In this document: positions 26,974 through 36,629 of the stretch, one piece after another
Numbering within the stretch: position 1 is the first letter of the stretch
Layout of the letters: each line of letters opens with the position of its first letter
Source of the DNA: Ruegeria_C sp040830705
GTDB lineage: Bacteria; Pseudomonadota; Alphaproteobacteria; Rhodobacterales; Rhodobacteraceae
NCBI GenBank assembly: GCA_040830705.1
Contig: JBFOME010000026.1
Span: 1-64,000, forward strand
Reading direction: 5' to 3'
Length of the DNA stretch: 64,000 nucleotides
The notes under the pieces: generated by a model
The model's input: the letters and a program-made list of their open reading frames with translations, nothing else
Told to the model about the DNA's origin: nothing
Databases searched by the model: none
Translations under genes and position numbers: made by a program

Positions 26974-27897
26974 ATGTCCGTTCTTGTTGCCGATGTCGGA
27001 GGGACCAATGCCAGGCTTGCCATGGTCAGGGACGGGATTCCGACCGCCATCAAGCGATATGAAAATGACAGGTATTCCTCGTTCTACGAGGTGCTGCAGG
27101 AGTATCGCAACACTACTGGCCCGACAGGGGTGGAGGCCTGCTGTGTTGCGGTCGCGGGGCCGGTTAATGCCGATCACGCGCAGCTGACCAATCGGGATTG
27201 GCATTTCGACACAGAAAGCCTACGCGATGTTCTGGGCAGTACCGGGAACGTGCGGCTGACCAATGACCTTGTGGCTCTGGGCTACGCGCTGCCGCATCTC
27301 AACAGCGACCAACTGACCGAAATTCGCACTGTCCCGGGTTCGGCGGCAAATGATCAGGCGCTGGTTGCCGGGGCGGGAACAGGCTTCAACGCCTGCCTTC
27401 TCAAGGGCGCAACGGTGGTCGAAGCAGAATTGGGTCATGCCAGCCTGCCTGCGGGTGTAAAGGATGCCCTGCGTGCCGAACTAGGCGCTGGCGCAGAGCG
27501 GTTCCAAACCAATGAAGACCTGTTTTCCGGAAGGGGGCTGGCGCGGCTGCATCATGCGATCTCGGGCGATCAGGTCTCCGGGCCGCAGATCTTGGCACAG
27601 TTTGCGCAAGGTGATGGCCCGCAGGCGCAGCGCACCGTGTTGCTCAGCGCCCGCCTACTGGGAATGTTGACGCGCGAGATGGTGCTGCAATACCTGCCGC
27701 TGGCCGGGGTTCATTTCGCAGGGGGCGCCGCGCGCGGCATCCTTGGATCTGCGGCAGTATCCGAGTTTCTGGCCGCTTTCGAGACAGATGGGGTACTGTC
27801 AGATCAGGTCCTGCGTGTACCGATCCGGCTGATTGCCGATGACGCTGCCGCGCTCATCGGGGCGGCACATTTCGTGACATCCGGCAAGGGAGGGTAG
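26974..27897 (+). CDS. glk: Glucokinase
   Basis: ATP-dependent phosphorylation of glucose. The 307-residue protein starts with the phosphate-1 motif LVADVGGTNARLA, then AVAGPVNADHAQLTNRDW and LTNDLVALGYALP, ending with the HFAGGAARGIL segment of the Glk family (not ROK). GGAAGG is placed about 5 nt before the ATG. It is followed after 3 nt by an oxidoreductase gene, so the two form an operon for sugar metabolism. Confidence 0.92.
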   Translation: MSVLVADVGGTNARLAMVRDGIPTAIKRYENDRYSSFYEVLQEYRNTTGPTGVEACCVAVAGPVNADHAQLTNRDWHFDTESLRDVLGSTGNVRLTNDLVALGYALPHLNSDQLTEIRTVPGSAANDQALVAGAGTGFNACLLKGATVVEAELGHASLPAGVKDALRAELGAGAERFQTNEDLFSGRGLARLHHAISGDQVSGPQILAQFAQGDGPQAQRTVLLSARLLGMLTREMVLQYLPLAGVHFAGGAARGILGSAAVSEFLAAFETDGVLSDQVLRVPIRLIADDAAALIGAAHFVTSGKGG

Positions 27898-27900
27898 GGG

Positions 27901-28881
27901 ATGCAAGACGAGCTGTTTCGGTGGGGTATCCTGTCGACGTCGAAGATCGGGCGCGAGCAGGTCTTGCCAGCGATCTGTCGCTCTGCGACCGGTGTGGTGC
28001 ATGCGATTGCCAGCCGCGATCCGGAAAAGGCGCGCGCCGAGGCCGCCCGGTTCGGCGCGCCGAAATGGTACGGAGACTACGATGCGCTGCTGGCCGATTC
28101 CGAAATCGACGGTGTCTACCTTCCGATCCCAACCGCGCATCACGCCGCATGGTCGATCCGAGCGGCGCAGGCTGGCAAGCACGTCCTTTGCGAGAAACCC
28201 ATCGCATTGCGGGCCCAGGAGATTGCCCCGATCATCGTCGCGCGCGACAGCACCGACTGTTTGATCGCCGAGGCGTTCATGGTCGCCTATCACCCGCAAT
28301 GGCATAAGGTGCGTGATCTGATCGCCGAGGGTGCGATCGGGCGGCTGCGTCATGTTACCGGCGGCTTTTCCTACCACCTGACCGACCCCGGAAACATGCG
28401 CAATCAGCCCGATCTGGGTGGCGGCGCGCTGCCTGATATCGGGGTTTACCCGGTGGTCACGACCCTACTGGCGACCGGTGCCGAACCGGGCGAGGTGACC
28501 GGTCAGGTCGAATACTCGCCCACATTCGGAACCGACATTTACGCCCGCGCAAATGTGACGTTTGAGGGGTTCAACCTCTCTTTCCATGTCTCCAGCCAGA
28601 TGGCGCTGCATCAGTCCATGCGGTTCATGGGCGAGGCGGGTTGGATTGACGTGCGCGCTCCGTTCAACGCGGTGAATTACGGCTATGCCGAGGTCGTGCT
28701 GCACGATCAGAAAAACACCACGCAGACAAACTTCAGGTTCGACGTGAACCAGTACGAGCGCCAGGCCGACGCCTTTGTCGCCGCCTGCCGCGGAGATCGC
28801 AGCGGTGTCTTTCCGCTGGAGATGTCCGTAAAGGTGCAGCAGGTGATCGACGGAATCTATGCCGCAGGCGGCAAGTTCTGA
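27901..28881 (+). CDS. Gfo/Idh/MocA family NAD(P)-dependent oxidoreductase
   Basis: A 326-residue protein with an N-terminal Rossmann domain (RWGILSTSKIGREQVLPAI) and the EKP motif in KHVLCEKPIAL (Lys about 97), the family's catalytic lysine. The C-terminal domain has GGGALPDIGVYPV. Immediately downstream of glk, suggesting action on a sugar or sugar acid. Substrate unknown. Confidence 0.88.
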   Translation: MQDELFRWGILSTSKIGREQVLPAICRSATGVVHAIASRDPEKARAEAARFGAPKWYGDYDALLADSEIDGVYLPIPTAHHAAWSIRAAQAGKHVLCEKPIALRAQEIAPIIVARDSTDCLIAEAFMVAYHPQWHKVRDLIAEGAIGRLRHVTGGFSYHLTDPGNMRNQPDLGGGALPDIGVYPVVTTLLATGAEPGEVTGQVEYSPTFGTDIYARANVTFEGFNLSFHVSSQMALHQSMRFMGEAGWIDVRAPFNAVNYGYAEVVLHDQKNTTQTNFRFDVNQYERQADAFVAACRGDRSGVFPLEMSVKVQQVIDGIYAAGGKF

Positions 28882-28899
28882 ACCGGGTGCCGAGCCTTT

Positions 28900-29244
28900 C
28901 TACAGGTTACACTTGGCCTTGATCTCGGCAACGCGCGCATCAACCTTCTTCTGGTATTCTCCCGACAGGATTTCCAGTTTCTCATCCTCGGTATCGGTCG
29001 CAAGCCCAAGCAGCGCGCCTGCGGGAGTTATCGCCGTGGCCGAAACAAGCTCCTGACTCTGTGCGTATTTCTTTTCGGATGCCAATGCGCGCAAATCGCC
29101 TTCAGCGGTCGAGCAGTTGATGGGTGTGGCCGAAGGATTCTGGAGCGGCTGCATCGAGCATGCGGATGTGAACAAAACCGCTGTGGCGGCGGACAGCAGA
29201 ATTGTGGTCCTGCCTTTGGTGTTTCTAGTTCTGTGGGTCATCAT
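28900..29244 (-). CDS. Small putative lipoprotein
   Basis: A 114-residue protein. The N-terminus is basic, then a hydrophobic stretch ILLSAATAVLFTSAC puts a candidate lipidated cysteine at residue 29. The lipobox is loose (Ser-Ala-Cys preceded by Thr). The mature part contains a short hydrophobic helix (SATAITPAGALLGLATD) and a charged C-terminus ending KAKCNL. Start chosen at ATG 29244, behind AAGGAAAGAGG; ATG 29241 is also possible. Unknown function. Confidence 0.6.
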   Translation of the reverse strand: MMTHRTRNTKGRTTILLSAATAVLFTSACSMQPLQNPSATPINCSTAEGDLRALASEKKYAQSQELVSATAITPAGALLGLATDTEDEKLEILSGEYQKKVDARVAEIKAKCNL

Positions 29245-29302
29245 ACGGCCTCTTTCCTTTGTTGGTGATGTCGCGCTGTGACTTTGCATCGTCGTGCGCC
29301 TT

Positions 29303-32300
29303 TCAATAATCGCGTTCAAAAAACACGCCCAGTCCGGTGTCTCCGGCGTTGTCCACGCTACCCTTCAGGGTGATGCTGTCGGTCACGTCCAGGTTCAGGT
29401 TCACTTCGGTTTCACCCTCGGTGTTGACTGTGAAATCGGTGTAAAGCTCGTCGCTCAGATAGGTACCAGCGCCGAAGCGACCGCCGCCGCCTTCGTTGGC
29501 TCCGATGTCGATAGTGCTCAGCCCGGTGCTGTCACGCACACCTTTCGTGGCATCGCCCCCGGCACCGCTCAACTGCGCCAACGAGGCCGCCATTTGCGCC
29601 ACAACCAATGGCGATAGCTCTGAGAAGCGGTTGCCGAAAAGCAACATCGCCAGGGCCTCTTCGGGTGGGCGTTCAGGATCCGAATAGACCTGAATTTCGG
29701 GCAGGTCGAGTGGCCCCGAGATTTCCAGCGTCGCCTGACCGTCCGAGGTGGTGGAGGTCGATTCGAACTCGATATATGGGTCAAGATTGCCCTGTAGCGC
29801 GATGATGCCCTTCGTCAGTTCCAGACGCCGTCCGAGTAAGTCCAGATTGCCTCGGATCAACTCGATCTGACCCGATGGGGAGACATTGGCCGTGGTCCCG
29901 CCGATGTTGATCGCCCCCCCTAGTTCCGCATTCAACCCGCGTCCGCGCACGAACATTTTGTTGGGGACAACGATGTCGATATTCAATGCCATCGTTGAGT
30001 TGCCGCGCTCTTCGTCTTCGTCCGGCTTGATCAGCCCCGCATTCTTGAGCGTCTGGTAGACCGCGCTGGATTCGCCCACATGGATGATGTCGGGGATCGG
30101 GGCGGCGCTGGCCGATCCCGTGGCAGCATTGAGATTGATATTGGTTTCGCCGATATCAATTCGTCCGGCGACACTGCTGTTGCCTGCCAGCGCGCCGGTG
30201 ACGGATATCTGGCCATTGGCCGAGGTTTCATAAAGCAGATTGTCGGTCAGCACCAACTGGTTCAGTGCGATCCTTATGTCGGTATTGAGCGGCGGAGTCA
30301 GTTGAATGGGCCCGTTGACCTGAATGTTGCCGCCGGTGCGGATGGCCGCATTCATCGCGACAGTTGCGGTGCTGTTTGCCATCGACACAGTGCCGTTGAT
30401 CCCGGTCAGCGTCTGGCGCGCGCCCGGGATGGCCAGCGCCGCACCCGAGGTCGAAATCGTGCCGCTGAGCGCGTCGAGTGCGGGTTGGCCTTTGAGGGCG
30501 AGGTCGAACTGTGCCGTGCCTTCGACCTTGTTGGGAGAGATGAAGTTGTTGGCGATGCCGATATTGACCTGCCCTTTGGCCGCCAGATCGGCATCGCCGG
30601 TCTCTTCGTCAAAGGTACCCTTTAGCGTCGTAGACACATCCGCCGGGCCGGTGGCCTTCCCGTCGATGGTCCAGACCCCATTGTCGCGGCGTGCATTGCC
30701 GTTGGCCGACAGCGAACCGGGGAAGTCGGGCACCAGCCGCTCCACCTGGTCCAGCCGCGCCTCGAAGTCGAAATCCGCGTTACCGTCGAGTTCGGCCGAA
30801 CCGTCAAGCTTGGCAAAGGAGGATTGCGGGCCATTGACCTGCACCACCCCATCGAACCCTGATCCGGTCCGCGACACGTCGCCATCGAGCGTAATCTCCC
30901 CCGATGTCAGGTTGGTTATCCGGCCTATATCATCAAGCGCGGCCGAGAATGTCAGCTTGCCGCCAGTTTCCTGCAGGGTCCCGCTGGCCTGCGCCGAGAT
31001 CGCAGCGGCCGCAAGATCGAAGGTGCGGATTTCCAGCCCTTCGTCAGTTGCCGCCGCATCCGCCTTCAGCGTCGTACGCCCGGTGATCAGCTTGTCGAGC
31101 TGTTCGATCCCGCTGCGCAGGTTCTGCGCGTCAAGGTCAAGCTGGAGGTCGAATGTTTCATCTGCCAAGTCACCCGAGCCGCCGAGCTTCAGCGCAACCG
31201 ACCCACCCAGATCGCGCTGCGCCAACTGCGAAAACAGCGACAAGTCAGAGGCGCTGGCCTTGATATTGCCCTGAGCCGCGATCTCCTGCGCTTCGATCCC
31301 TGACACGGTCACAGCCCCGCTGGCCTTGAGCGCGTCCCCAACAATATCGAAATCGCGGATGGTCAGCGTGTCATCCGCATTGGCCGCGTCGAGAGTGATC
31401 TTCAGGTCTCCGGCGAGCAAGGGGTCGATCTGCGCCATCCCGCTTTTCAGATCGCTGCCCGAGGCCTGGGCCTTGATGTCAAAGCTGCGGTCATTGAGTG
31501 CACCGCCACCTTGGAGAGTGGCGGTCACTGATCCGGCCAGATCCTGCCCGGCGAGGTCGGAAAAGATCGACAGATCGCTCGCGGACAGAGCGATATCGGC
31601 CTCCGACACCGCATAGTCCCCGCTGTCAATCCCGGATGCCTTGCCCGTGGCCTGCGCAGAGAAGCTTTTTCCGTTCAGCTTGAAGTCCCGCAGGAGCAGG
31701 CCCTCGCTATCATTCTTTGCGTTCAGCTCGATGCTTGTGTCGCCGACCAGTAGCGGGTCGACTTGCGCCATGCCGCTCTTCAGGTTCCGCCCCTCGGCGC
31801 TCATCACTATGTCGAAATGTTTGTCCTTGATCGCGCCGCTGCCTTCGATCTCGGCGTCGATGGCACCGGCCAGGTCGCGTTGAGCCAGCTTGGAAAAGAG
31901 CGACAGGTCCTCGGCGGCCACCGTCGCACGCCCGTTCCCGCTGAAATCGCCCTGCGAACCGGTCAGCGTGGCGGCGGCATCGACGGACAGCGTGTCGCCC
32001 TTCAGCGTGAAGTTCCGGACTGACAGCCCGTTAGTGTCGCGCAGCGCATCAAGCGAGAATGAGACCGGGCCGTCCAGCAGCGGGTCAATCTCTTCCATGC
32101 CGCTTTTCAGACCGGTGCCGTCAGCGGTCAGAACAAAGTCGAAACTGCCACCAAGGGGTGTGCCGGTACCGTCCAGATCGGCCTTGACCGACCCAGCCAG
32201 ATCGCGGCCGGCAACGCCAGAGAACCGCGACAGATCGGCGGCGTTCAGGCTGACCTTGCCATCCATCTCGAAGCCACTGTTCAGGCCTTTGATGTCCACA

Positions 32301-33730
32301 TCCGCCTGCGCCGTGACATCGCCGCTGCGCAGTTCGAATTCTGACAATTTCAGCTCGCCGTCGCCCAGAAGGTCAAAGAAGCCGTCCAACGTGATGGTGT
32401 CGCCCGCCGCACGGGAAAGCGCCGCGTCGCTAAAATTCAGCCCATCCAAGGCGGCCTGCAAATCGCCGCTGAGCTCTTTGTTGCCAGCCTGATCCAGCGT
32501 ACCCTGCGCTCCAACCTTCAACTGGTCGAGCGTCATGTCCGGTGTGCTGACGGCGTTGGCGCTCAGATTGAGATACCAGCCTTCGCCGCTTGCGGCATCA
32601 AGCAAGAGCGAAAACTCGGCGGCTTCCAATTCTGTGACCGGCTCGGCGACTGGCAGCACAACCGTCTGGCCATCCGGGGGCGTAATGCGGCCCTGAATGG
32701 CCAGTTTCTCCCACACCCCGTCGCCTGCCCGTTCTACCTCGCCTTCAAGCCGCAGGGCCTGGGATGTCAGGTCCAGTTCCGAGATTGCCAGAGTGCCGTC
32801 GGGATCGCTGCGACCGTCAATGACTAGCCGCGTATCGGTGCCAAAGAATGGGTCAAAGCGCGGTTGCAGGAAGGGCGTCAGATCGCCGCCAACATTCGCG
32901 GTAAACGCGATGCTGGTTTCGTTGTCGGCGTCCGGTGTGGGCACGCCCCGCAGCCTGACCTGGCCTGAGACGCGCTGCGTGTCGTCGCTGGTCAGGCCGA
33001 TATCGGCGGTGAAATCATCCAAAGGCCCTTTGCCCTTGGCGGTCAGCAGCAGAGGCGGGGAATCGGGCAGGTTCAGCGCAGTTGAGATGATCCCGCCCGC
33101 ATCCTCGATCACCTGCAGGTCCAGCGTGATCTGGGTGCTGGAATTGGCATAACCCGCAGTCAGCTTGATGCTGTCGCCGGGCCGATCCTGGCGCGTTATG
33201 TCCAGTTTGGTGTCGAGCGTTCCATCCGCCAGCGAAAGGTTGCCATTGACCGCAAGCACTGCGGCGCGCCCGATTAGCGGCTCGCCCAAGCTCAGCTTGT
33301 CGACCCGCAACTCGTCGATATTGACCGCCACCGGCAGTTCAGGCACCTGAAAAGCCGAGGCGCCCGGATCGGGGGGCGGGGTATCCTGTTCGACGGGTTC
33401 GGGCGCTCGGGCAATGTCGATCTCTTCGGCTGACAGCGTATTGACCGAAAACCGTCCGCGCAGCAGGCCCAGGCGGTTCCAGTCCAGGACCGCGTTCTTG
33501 ATCGTCAGCCAGACCCCGCCATCATCCGAGACGGTAATCTCTTCTATCGTGGCACGAGAACTCAGCGCGCCTTCCAGCCCCACCACTTTCAAATAGCGGC
33601 CATCGCCGGACAATGTGTCCTCAAGGAAATCGACCAGCATGCCGCCGGTCTCTTCTTGCGCCGCTGCGGGGGTAGGGACCTGGACGAGGCAGACCGTGAC
33701 CGCGAGGGCATATGTGGCTGACCGGATCAA
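29303..33730 (-). CDS. tamB: Translocation and assembly module protein TamB
   Basis: Giant periplasmic bridge protein of 1475 residues with an N-terminal signal/anchor (ATYALAVTVCLVQVPTPAAA) and the conserved C-terminal DUF490 domain (about the last 350 residues, including YIEFESTSTTSDGQATLEISGPLDLPEIQVYSDPERPPEEALAMLLFG). The middle is repetitive beta structure, with a motif of the type DLSLFSQLAQRDLGGSV recurring about every 95-100 residues. TamB works with TamA in lipid transport and outer-membrane protein assembly. The start is TTG, in a TTGA overlap with the tamA stop. Confidence 0.93.
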   Translation of the reverse strand: MIRSATYALAVTVCLVQVPTPAAAQEETGGMLVDFLEDTLSGDGRYLKVVGLEGALSSRATIEEITVSDDGGVWLTIKNAVLDWNRLGLLRGRFSVNTLSAEEIDIARAPEPVEQDTPPPDPGASAFQVPELPVAVNIDELRVDKLSLGEPLIGRAAVLAVNGNLSLADGTLDTKLDITRQDRPGDSIKLTAGYANSSTQITLDLQVIEDAGGIISTALNLPDSPPLLLTAKGKGPLDDFTADIGLTSDDTQRVSGQVRLRGVPTPDADNETSIAFTANVGGDLTPFLQPRFDPFFGTDTRLVIDGRSDPDGTLAISELDLTSQALRLEGEVERAGDGVWEKLAIQGRITPPDGQTVVLPVAEPVTELEAAEFSLLLDAASGEGWYLNLSANAVSTPDMTLDQLKVGAQGTLDQAGNKELSGDLQAALDGLNFSDAALSRAAGDTITLDGFFDLLGDGELKLSEFELRSGDVTAQADVDIKGLNSGFEMDGKVSLNAADLSRFSGVAGRDLAGSVKADLDGTGTPLGGSFDFVLTADGTGLKSGMEEIDPLLDGPVSFSLDALRDTNGLSVRNFTLKGDTLSVDAAATLTGSQGDFSGNGRATVAAEDLSLFSKLAQRDLAGAIDAEIEGSGAIKDKHFDIVMSAEGRNLKSGMAQVDPLLVGDTSIELNAKNDSEGLLLRDFKLNGKSFSAQATGKASGIDSGDYAVSEADIALSASDLSIFSDLAGQDLAGSVTATLQGGGALNDRSFDIKAQASGSDLKSGMAQIDPLLAGDLKITLDAANADDTLTIRDFDIVGDALKASGAVTVSGIEAQEIAAQGNIKASASDLSLFSQLAQRDLGGSVALKLGGSGDLADETFDLQLDLDAQNLRSGIEQLDKLITGRTTLKADAAATDEGLEIRTFDLAAAAISAQASGTLQETGGKLTFSAALDDIGRITNLTSGEITLDGDVSRTGSGFDGVVQVNGPQSSFAKLDGSAELDGNADFDFEARLDQVERLVPDFPGSLSANGNARRDNGVWTIDGKATGPADVSTTLKGTFDEETGDADLAAKGQVNIGIANNFISPNKVEGTAQFDLALKGQPALDALSGTISTSGAALAIPGARQTLTGINGTVSMANSTATVAMNAAIRTGGNIQVNGPIQLTPPLNTDIRIALNQLVLTDNLLYETSANGQISVTGALAGNSSVAGRIDIGETNINLNAATGSASAAPIPDIIHVGESSAVYQTLKNAGLIKPDEDEERGNSTMALNIDIVVPNKMFVRGRGLNAELGGAINIGGTTANVSPSGQIELIRGNLDLLGRRLELTKGIIALQGNLDPYIEFESTSTTSDGQATLEISGPLDLPEIQVYSDPERPPEEALAMLLFGNRFSELSPLVVAQMAASLAQLSGAGGDATKGVRDSTGLSTIDIGANEGGGGRFGAGTYLSDELYTDFTVNTEGETEVNLNLDVTDSITLKGSVDNAGDTGLGVFFERDY

Positions 33731-35532
33731 AACGCCTGTCCAATCCCGATATAGAACTGCAACCCGTCGCCGGTATCACCGCTGACCGGCAGGGCCAGAT
33801 CGACCCGGAGTGGGCCGAACCCGCCCAGATCATACCGCACGCCAAGCCCGGCGCCAGAGTGGCTTTCCGAGTCGCCGGTGACAACGGCATCGGCACCGAT
33901 CATGCCGTAGTCATAAAAGGCCACCAACGAGATACTCTCGGTGACACGCCCGCGTATCTCGCCGGACAAGCCCAGGAACGATTTGCCGCCAGCGGTTTCG
34001 TCGCCAACCGGAATGCCTAGGCTTTCATAGGGTTGCCCGCGCACGGTGCCCGCACCGCCGGAAAAGAACAGGTATTCCGGTGATATTTCACTCAGGGCCG
34101 GGCCACCCGCCGATCCCCACTGTACCCGCCCGGCCAGCACAAGATTACCGTTTGACGCAACATCGAAATAGGTGCGGCCATCAGCGTAAAGCCGGGCGGC
34201 GGATTTGGTGCCCGAAATGCCAAGAAGCGGCGTAAACCGCCCGTCCAGAAAGAAACCACGCGTCGGGTTGACCTTGTTGTCGCGCCGGTCCCATTCGGCC
34301 CGGATCGGCAGCAGCAGGTAGCGGAACGGCCGGTCATCGCCGAACGCGTCATCGGCCTTTGCGTCGCTTGCTGCAAGATAGGCTTCGGCGAAGAGCACGG
34401 GCGAGAACACCCGCCGCGCCCCGACACCCAGCAGCACGGTGGTGATGTCGTAATGTTCGCGATTGCGCCGTTCCCACTGGGCCAGATAGAACATGCTATC
34501 ATCCGGGCCCAGCCGGTCGGGCATGTCGAGCCGCATACCGACGCGCCCGTCGATATCCTCGGTGCCACCGATATTGCGCAAGGCGGCTTCGAACTTGAAC
34601 CTCGCGGCGCGGCGGAAGACATTTCGGTGATACCAGGCGAAACTCAGGTCAAGACCCTGGTTCGACGAAATCTCGGCACCAAAGCTCAGCCGTCTTGGCG
34701 GCATATCTTCGAAGGTTGCGTCGAAATCGAGGCTGCCATCGGGGTTTGCGTTCTCATATTCGGTGATCCGGACGCTGCTGAACGTGCCGGTGCGGCGCAG
34801 GCGGGTCCCGACCTGTTGAACCTGGGCAGGTGAATAGACCTCACCGGTTGGGAACCCCGCAATGCGGTAGATCGATTCAGGCCGAACACGGGTATCGCCC
34901 TTGATGTGCATAGTCCCGAAGGTCAGTTTCTGTCCCTCGGCGACGTCGATCTGCGCGTCGATGCGAGCCTGCACATGGCGTGCGGTGATCTTTTGATCGC
35001 CAATCGCCGCCTTGGGGTGACCGACATCGCGCCAGCCCTGCACGGCGGCTGTGGCTGCTTGCTGGATGGTGCCGGTGCTGGCCGGGCGTCCAGGCGCGAA
35101 ATCCTCTGGCAATTCGGTGCCGCGCGCCAGCGGGCCGATCTCTGCTTCGCCAAAGCGAAAGGCCGGGCCGGTCTGGACCGCGATATTGATCGAGCGAACC
35201 GCACCGGGTGTATTCAGCGGGTCGATATCCGCCGCCTCTTGCCCGTCGAGGCGGATATTCACCAGCGGGCTGAAATACCCCGCGTCATAAAGGATCTGGA
35301 CCAGCGTCCGGTAATCCGCCAGTGCCGCCGACAGCAGTTCAAGCGGCGTGTCGAGGCCACGCGCCTCGGCGTTCAGGACCGATGAGCCCTCTTCCAGTTT
35401 TTCGCGCAGTTCTTTCGAGGCGCCGGGGGCCGAAAGTGAGCTTTCCAGAGCCCAGAGCATGGAAGGTGACAAGGTTGCACAGGCCAACACGCAGCCGAGT
35501 AAGCCCGCTCTCCACTTGCCGAGACCTGTCAT
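33727..35532 (-). CDS. tamA: Autotransporter assembly complex protein TamA (Omp85 family)
   Basis: Outer-membrane Omp85 protein of 601 residues with a signal peptide (about 1-29). Three POTRA-like domains fill about 35-290 (for example SVRITEYENANPDGSLDFDATFEDMPP), followed by the 16-strand barrel with FFSGGAGTVRGQPYESLG, the conserved L6-type region, and the terminal GIGQAF. Translated together with tamB by a 4-nt overlap. Partner and order match other alphaproteobacteria. Confidence 0.93.
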   Translation of the reverse strand: MTGLGKWRAGLLGCVLACATLSPSMLWALESSLSAPGASKELREKLEEGSSVLNAEARGLDTPLELLSAALADYRTLVQILYDAGYFSPLVNIRLDGQEAADIDPLNTPGAVRSINIAVQTGPAFRFGEAEIGPLARGTELPEDFAPGRPASTGTIQQAATAAVQGWRDVGHPKAAIGDQKITARHVQARIDAQIDVAEGQKLTFGTMHIKGDTRVRPESIYRIAGFPTGEVYSPAQVQQVGTRLRRTGTFSSVRITEYENANPDGSLDFDATFEDMPPRRLSFGAEISSNQGLDLSFAWYHRNVFRRAARFKFEAALRNIGGTEDIDGRVGMRLDMPDRLGPDDSMFYLAQWERRNREHYDITTVLLGVGARRVFSPVLFAEAYLAASDAKADDAFGDDRPFRYLLLPIRAEWDRRDNKVNPTRGFFLDGRFTPLLGISGTKSAARLYADGRTYFDVASNGNLVLAGRVQWGSAGGPALSEISPEYLFFSGGAGTVRGQPYESLGIPVGDETAGGKSFLGLSGEIRGRVTESISLVAFYDYGMIGADAVVTGDSESHSGAGLGVRYDLGGFGPLRVDLALPVSGDTGDGLQFYIGIGQAF

Positions 35533-35715
35533 GGTCCGCTCCGAATTGCCTCAATTTTCCGACGGTTTGCCCACCCGAATGGCACCGTGCTTATTCACCA
35601 GTTAACACATGCGGGGCGCTTATCGGAAAGGTATTTTCTGCCCACAGACACTTTCTATTGGGTTTCTGTGACTATGGCCCCACGAAATGGGGGTTCCGCG
35701 GGCCGCCAGCCGCGG

Positions 35716-36300
35716 TCATTCGGTTGGATCGCCGATATCGTGATGCCCTTCCTCGCATTCCCATTGAATGCCGTAACGATCGACGAAATAGAAATAGCGG
35801 ATGCCGCTGATAATATCGGCGGTGGCCTTTTTCTGTTTTGCATCCGCCTCGGTGGCCGGATCGAAAAAGCGGAAATCGGCGGGGGTTGTGGGGCTGATCC
35901 GCTCAGGGCGATAATCGGGGGCTTGCGAGATCATCCGCGTGTCGGGCTGCGCCTGCACATGGGCAAAGGCGGCATCGATGCCTGACACCTTGAGCGCGAT
36001 ATGCCCGACACGGCGGCGGTCGGTCGTGGCCAGGTCATAGTCAAGAACCTGGCCCGCAGGCGCGTGATACTCCATCAGTTCCAGCGTCATCGCATTGGCG
36101 GGCAGCGCCATGAAGGCGATCGAGACATCGACCCTGTCCCAATCCTCGCCAAAGCCCGCGCTTTTGGCGAAACCCTCGTTTCGGAAATGGGGAAAGATCT
36201 GTAGCGGCTCGGCGCCGAGCAAGTCCTGATAATAGGCAAGCGCGCTGTCGATATCATCGACATTGATACAGATATGGCTGAGGCCGGTGATGGTGAGCAT
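35716..36300 (-). CDS. VOC (glyoxalase/bleomycin-resistance) superfamily protein
   Basis: A protein of about 194 residues with the VOC opening ITGLSHICINVDDIDSALAYYQDLLG and a second half RRRVGHIALKVSGIDAAFAHV ... FYFVDRYGIQWECEEG, i.e. paired beta-alpha-beta-beta-beta units with His and Glu metal ligands. ATG 36300 gives the family start; a TTG at 36315 in frame is possible, neither has a strong RBS. Enzymes of this fold include lactoylglutathione lyases, epimerases and dioxygenases; reaction unknown. Confidence 0.75.
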   Translation of the reverse strand: MLTITGLSHICINVDDIDSALAYYQDLLGAEPLQIFPHFRNEGFAKSAGFGEDWDRVDVSIAFMALPANAMTLELMEYHAPAGQVLDYDLATTDRRRVGHIALKVSGIDAAFAHVQAQPDTRMISQAPDYRPERISPTTPADFRFFDPATEADAKQKKATADIISGIRYFYFVDRYGIQWECEEGHHDIGDPTE

Positions 36301-36629
36301 GGCATGAAAGTCCAAGAACAGGAAACGGATGTCTCACCCTAGGCGGGTGCAGACCGCGGCACCAGTCACCCAAAGGTTCGTCCCCAAAACTGCTTCGCTT
36401 GACTGAGACCGGTGACCCGAGACACGCCCCAGGAGGAATGGCCGCCATGCGTCTGGTGCACGACAAGGCATAAACCGTTGAAAATCCGACATGCGCGTCC
36501 CGTTTTCGCGCATCATGCCGCAACAAGCCCTGTACATGACCGGATTAAAGGTCTACACGCGCGCCTTTCTTGGCTGGCACCGTGACTTCGAGCCTCCAGA
36601 ACTGCTTAAAACAAGAAGATGGAACGGCT
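36301..36629. other. Leader/intergenic region upstream of the DEAD-box helicase
   Basis: 329 nt without a clear gene. It holds a hairpin ATGCGCG-N9-CGCGCAT (36492-36514) and a tiny frame of 8-11 codons (36439-36474) behind AGGAGG. This may be part of a long helicase 5' leader, common for cold-induced RNA helicases, but the evidence is thin. Confidence 0.35.

Noticed and set aside
36439..36474. Leader peptide before the helicase
   Set aside because: Only 8-11 codons with SD either too close or 10 nt away; no regulatory codons or alternative hairpins seen.
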